The notes beneath the pieces were generated by a model, which had not been told where the DNA came from, made no database searches, and saw only the letters and a list, made by a program, of their open reading frames with translations. Below, one piece after another: positions 13,668-15,042 of a DNA stretch of 15,042 nt. The translations under genes and the position numbers were made by a program. Within the stretch, counting starts at the first letter, position 1. The number at the start of each line of letters is the position of its first letter. Source of the DNA: JAAAPF01 sp964481035 (GTDB lineage: Bacteria; Pseudomonadota; Alphaproteobacteria; Geminicoccales; Geminicoccaceae); assembly GCA_964481035.1 (NCBI GenBank), contig CAYZSE010000085.1, positions 1 to 15,042 of the forward strand, read 5' to 3'.

Positions 13668-14614
13668 TGCTGAGCCGCGTCGCCGCCAACCTCTTCTGGC
13701 TCGGCCGCTACGCCGAGCGCGCCGAGAACATCGCCCGGCTGGTCGACGTCGCGACCCGGCTCGCGGCGTTGCCGACCGCCGACGGCCACGAGGGCGAAGG
13801 CGGCGTCTGGCACTCGGCGATCGTCTCCGCCGGCTGCGAGCAGAGCTTCTACGCCGATCACGACACCGCCGAGCCCGAGGCCGCGATCCATCACCTCGTC
13901 TTCGACCGCAGCAATGCCTCGAGCATCGTCGCCTGCATCGAGGCCGCCCGGCGCAACGCGCGGGCCGTCCGAACGGCGCTCACCCAGACCGTCTGGGAGG
14001 CCCTCAACACCCTCTGGCTCGACTTCGACCGCCGCGGTGCTGCGGCCGTGGCCCAGAACGACCTCTTGGACCTGCTCGACTGGATCAAGTTCACGGCGAT
14101 GACCGTGCGCGGTGCCGCCACCGACACCATGCTGCGCGCGGACGCCTATTGGTTCTTGCAGCTCGGTCACTTCATCGAGCGCGGCGACAACACCGCGCGC
14201 ATCCTCGACGTCAAGTACAACGTGCTCCTGCCGGCGCACGCGCCGGTCGGCTCGGCCGTCGACTACTTCCAGTGGTCGGCGCTCCTGCGCGCCCTCTCGG
14301 CGGCGCGGACCTACGGCTACGTCTACCGCGAGCCGGTCCGCGCCCGCAACGTCGCCGAGCTGCTCATCCTGCGGGCGGAGATGCCGCGCTCGCTCGCCGC
14401 CTGCGCCGCCCAGGCCGACCGCTACCTCCTCGCGATCGCCTCGGACTACGGCGAGCGCCACCCCTGCCAGGAGCTGGCGCGGCGACGCTACACGCGGCTC
14501 AGGGACGTCGGCGTCGACGACGTCTTCGCCTACGGCCTGCACGAGTTCCTGACCGACTTCGTCGAGGAGAACGTCGAGCTCGGCGACGCCGTGGCCGCCG
14601 CTTATCTGGGGTGA
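13667..14614 (+). CDS. alpha-E domain protein (DUF403)
   Basis: A 315-residue, almost entirely helical protein of the alpha-E family, the standard partner of circularly permuted ATP-grasp proteins. Its biochemical role is unknown; it has been predicted to assist the ligase. Two internal copies of the family signature are visible, AERAENIARLVDV (16-28) and IERGDNTARILDV (170-182), suggesting an ancient duplication. MLSRVAANLFWLGRY at the N-terminus and the aspartate/glutamate-rich C-terminal FLTDFVEENVELGDAVAAAYL are also typical. The length matches the family. The ATG shares its A with the TGA of the upstream gene, and GAGG at 13655-13658 provides the ribosome site. A small hairpin follows 45 bases after the stop. 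Confidence 0.9.
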   Translation: MLSRVAANLFWLGRYAERAENIARLVDVATRLAALPTADGHEGEGGVWHSAIVSAGCEQSFYADHDTAEPEAAIHHLVFDRSNASSIVACIEAARRNARAVRTALTQTVWEALNTLWLDFDRRGAAAVAQNDLLDLLDWIKFTAMTVRGAATDTMLRADAYWFLQLGHFIERGDNTARILDVKYNVLLPAHAPVGSAVDYFQWSALLRALSAARTYGYVYREPVRARNVAELLILRAEMPRSLAACAAQADRYLLAIASDYGERHPCQELARRRYTRLRDVGVDDVFAYGLHEFLTDFVEENVELGDAVAAAYLG

Positions 14615-14659
14615 GCTACACCTCGATGGTGCGGCGAGACGTGATGGCGAGTTAGTTGG

Positions 14660-14678
14660 GCGCGAAGATCGTTCGCGC
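14660..14678 (+). terminator. possible terminator hairpin after the alpha-E gene
   Basis: GCGCGAA (14660-14666) pairs perfectly with TTCGCGC (14672-14678) around a 5-base loop. A pyrimidine-rich GTCTTCTTCC follows. It lies about 45 bases after the alpha-E stop. The tail is T/C-mixed rather than pure T, so it is a moderate candidate. Confidence 0.4.
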
Positions 14679-14721
14679 GTCTTCTTCCGGCTCGCTCAGC
14701 CGGCGCCGCGGCGTTCGCGTC

Positions 14722-14727
14722 CATAAT
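14722..14727 (+). promoter_or_regulatory. isolated -10-like element upstream of the DUF29 gene
   Basis: CATAAT matches TATAAT at five of six positions in an otherwise very GC-rich gap. No recognisable -35 lies 16-18 bases before it. If used, it would give a leader of about 130 bases that contains the hairpin at 14793-14816. Confidence 0.25.
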
Positions 14728-14792
14728 GGTGAGGTGGTCGACCCGTCATCGCGCGAAGCACTGGAAGGAGGCGGCGCAACCCTCGGAGGTTG

Positions 14793-14816
14793 CCGGCGAC
14801 GCTTTGCGATCGCCGG
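14793..14816 (+). promoter_or_regulatory. strong hairpin in the DUF29 leader
   Basis: CCGGCGACGC (14793-14802), a TTT loop (14803-14805) and GCG-A-TCGCCGG (14806-14816) form a 10-bp stem with one bulged A. It ends 46 bases before the DUF29 start and has no T run, so it looks like a leader or processing structure rather than a terminator. Confidence 0.4.
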
Positions 14817-14862
14817 TCGACCGATCATGTTGTGCAGGTCAAGCCGAGGCGGAGGCGACGGC

Positions 14863-15042
14863 ATGTCGACGCTCTACGAGACCGATTTCTACGCCTGGAC
14901 GCACGAGCAGTCGAAGCTGCTGCGCGAGGGACGGCTGCGCGAGGCCGACCTCGCGCACATCATCGAGGAGATCGAGAGCATGGGCCGCACGGAGAAGCGC
15001 GAGCTGGTGAGCCGGCTCGCCGTGCTGCTCATGCACCTGTTG
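14863..15042 (+). CDS. DUF29 family protein, N-terminal part (runs off the window)
   Basis: The first 60 codons are present and remain open at the window edge. MSTLYETDFYAWTHEQSKLLREGRLREAD, then EEIESMGRTEKRELVSRLAVLLMHLL, matches the start of the DUF29 family: small helical proteins of unknown function, abundant in cyanobacteria and some proteobacteria. GGAGG (14851-14855) lies seven bases before the ATG. An upstream in-frame ATG at 14827 has no ribosome site and would add 12 non-conserved residues. A hairpin and a separate -10-like element suggest it is transcribed independently of the alpha-E gene. Confidence 0.85.
   Translation, partial: MSTLYETDFYAWTHEQSKLLREGRLREADLAHIIEEIESMGRTEKRELVSRLAVLLMHLL

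Overview
This window looks like chromosomal DNA from a GC-rich (third codon positions almost always G or C) Gram-negative bacterium. It is most likely an alphaproteobacterium of a Rhodospirillales-like lineage. That placement is an inference from gene content and protein style: a ThrRS/IF-3 pair, a three-domain aminopeptidase P, a FecR/CHASE2-cyclase pair, a Pat-like acyl-CoA synthetase/GNAT fusion, and the circularly permuted ATP-grasp/alpha-E pair followed by a DUF29 gene. There is no phage, transposon, CRISPR array, rRNA or tRNA that I can support.

Layout. Positions 242-2173 encode threonyl-tRNA synthetase (thrS) and 2247-2768 translation initiation factor IF-3 (infC), both on +. The usual rpmI-rplT continuation of that operon is absent. 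Instead infC ends in a strong GC hairpin, and an M24 aminopeptidase P follows (2838-4625). Next is a tightly coupled pair: a secreted FecR-domain protein (4689-5297) whose stop codon overlaps the GTG start of a membrane CHASE2 class III nucleotide cyclase (5294-7174). Cysteine synthase (7251-8234, +) then converges on a small methyltransferase (8256-8819, -) with a shared GC hairpin between them. Upstream of the methyltransferase on the same strand is a large acyl-CoA synthetase/lysine acetyltransferase fusion (8944-11619, -).

A 572-base divergent intergenic region (11620-12191) carries a perfect 17-bp palindrome directly upstream of the acetyltransferase gene and no convincing gene. To its right are a circularly permuted ATP-grasp protein (12192-13667) and an alpha-E protein (13667-14614), translationally coupled. 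A structured leader and the first 60 codons of a DUF29 gene (14863 to the window end) follow.

How the genes work together. ThrS and IF-3 serve translation. The FecR/CHASE2-cyclase pair is a plausible envelope-stress or solute-sensing second-messenger module. The Pat-like fusion probably links acyl-CoA status to protein acetylation. The ATP-grasp/alpha-E pair belongs to a predicted, still poorly defined amide-ligase (peptide-tagging or peptide-synthesis) system. The most interesting points are the cyclase with non-canonical active-site residues, the Pat-like fusion that keeps the phosphohistidine its enterobacterial relatives lack, the 17-bp palindrome upstream of it, and the ATP-grasp/alpha-E pair with its repeat-encoded Gln/Ser tail.
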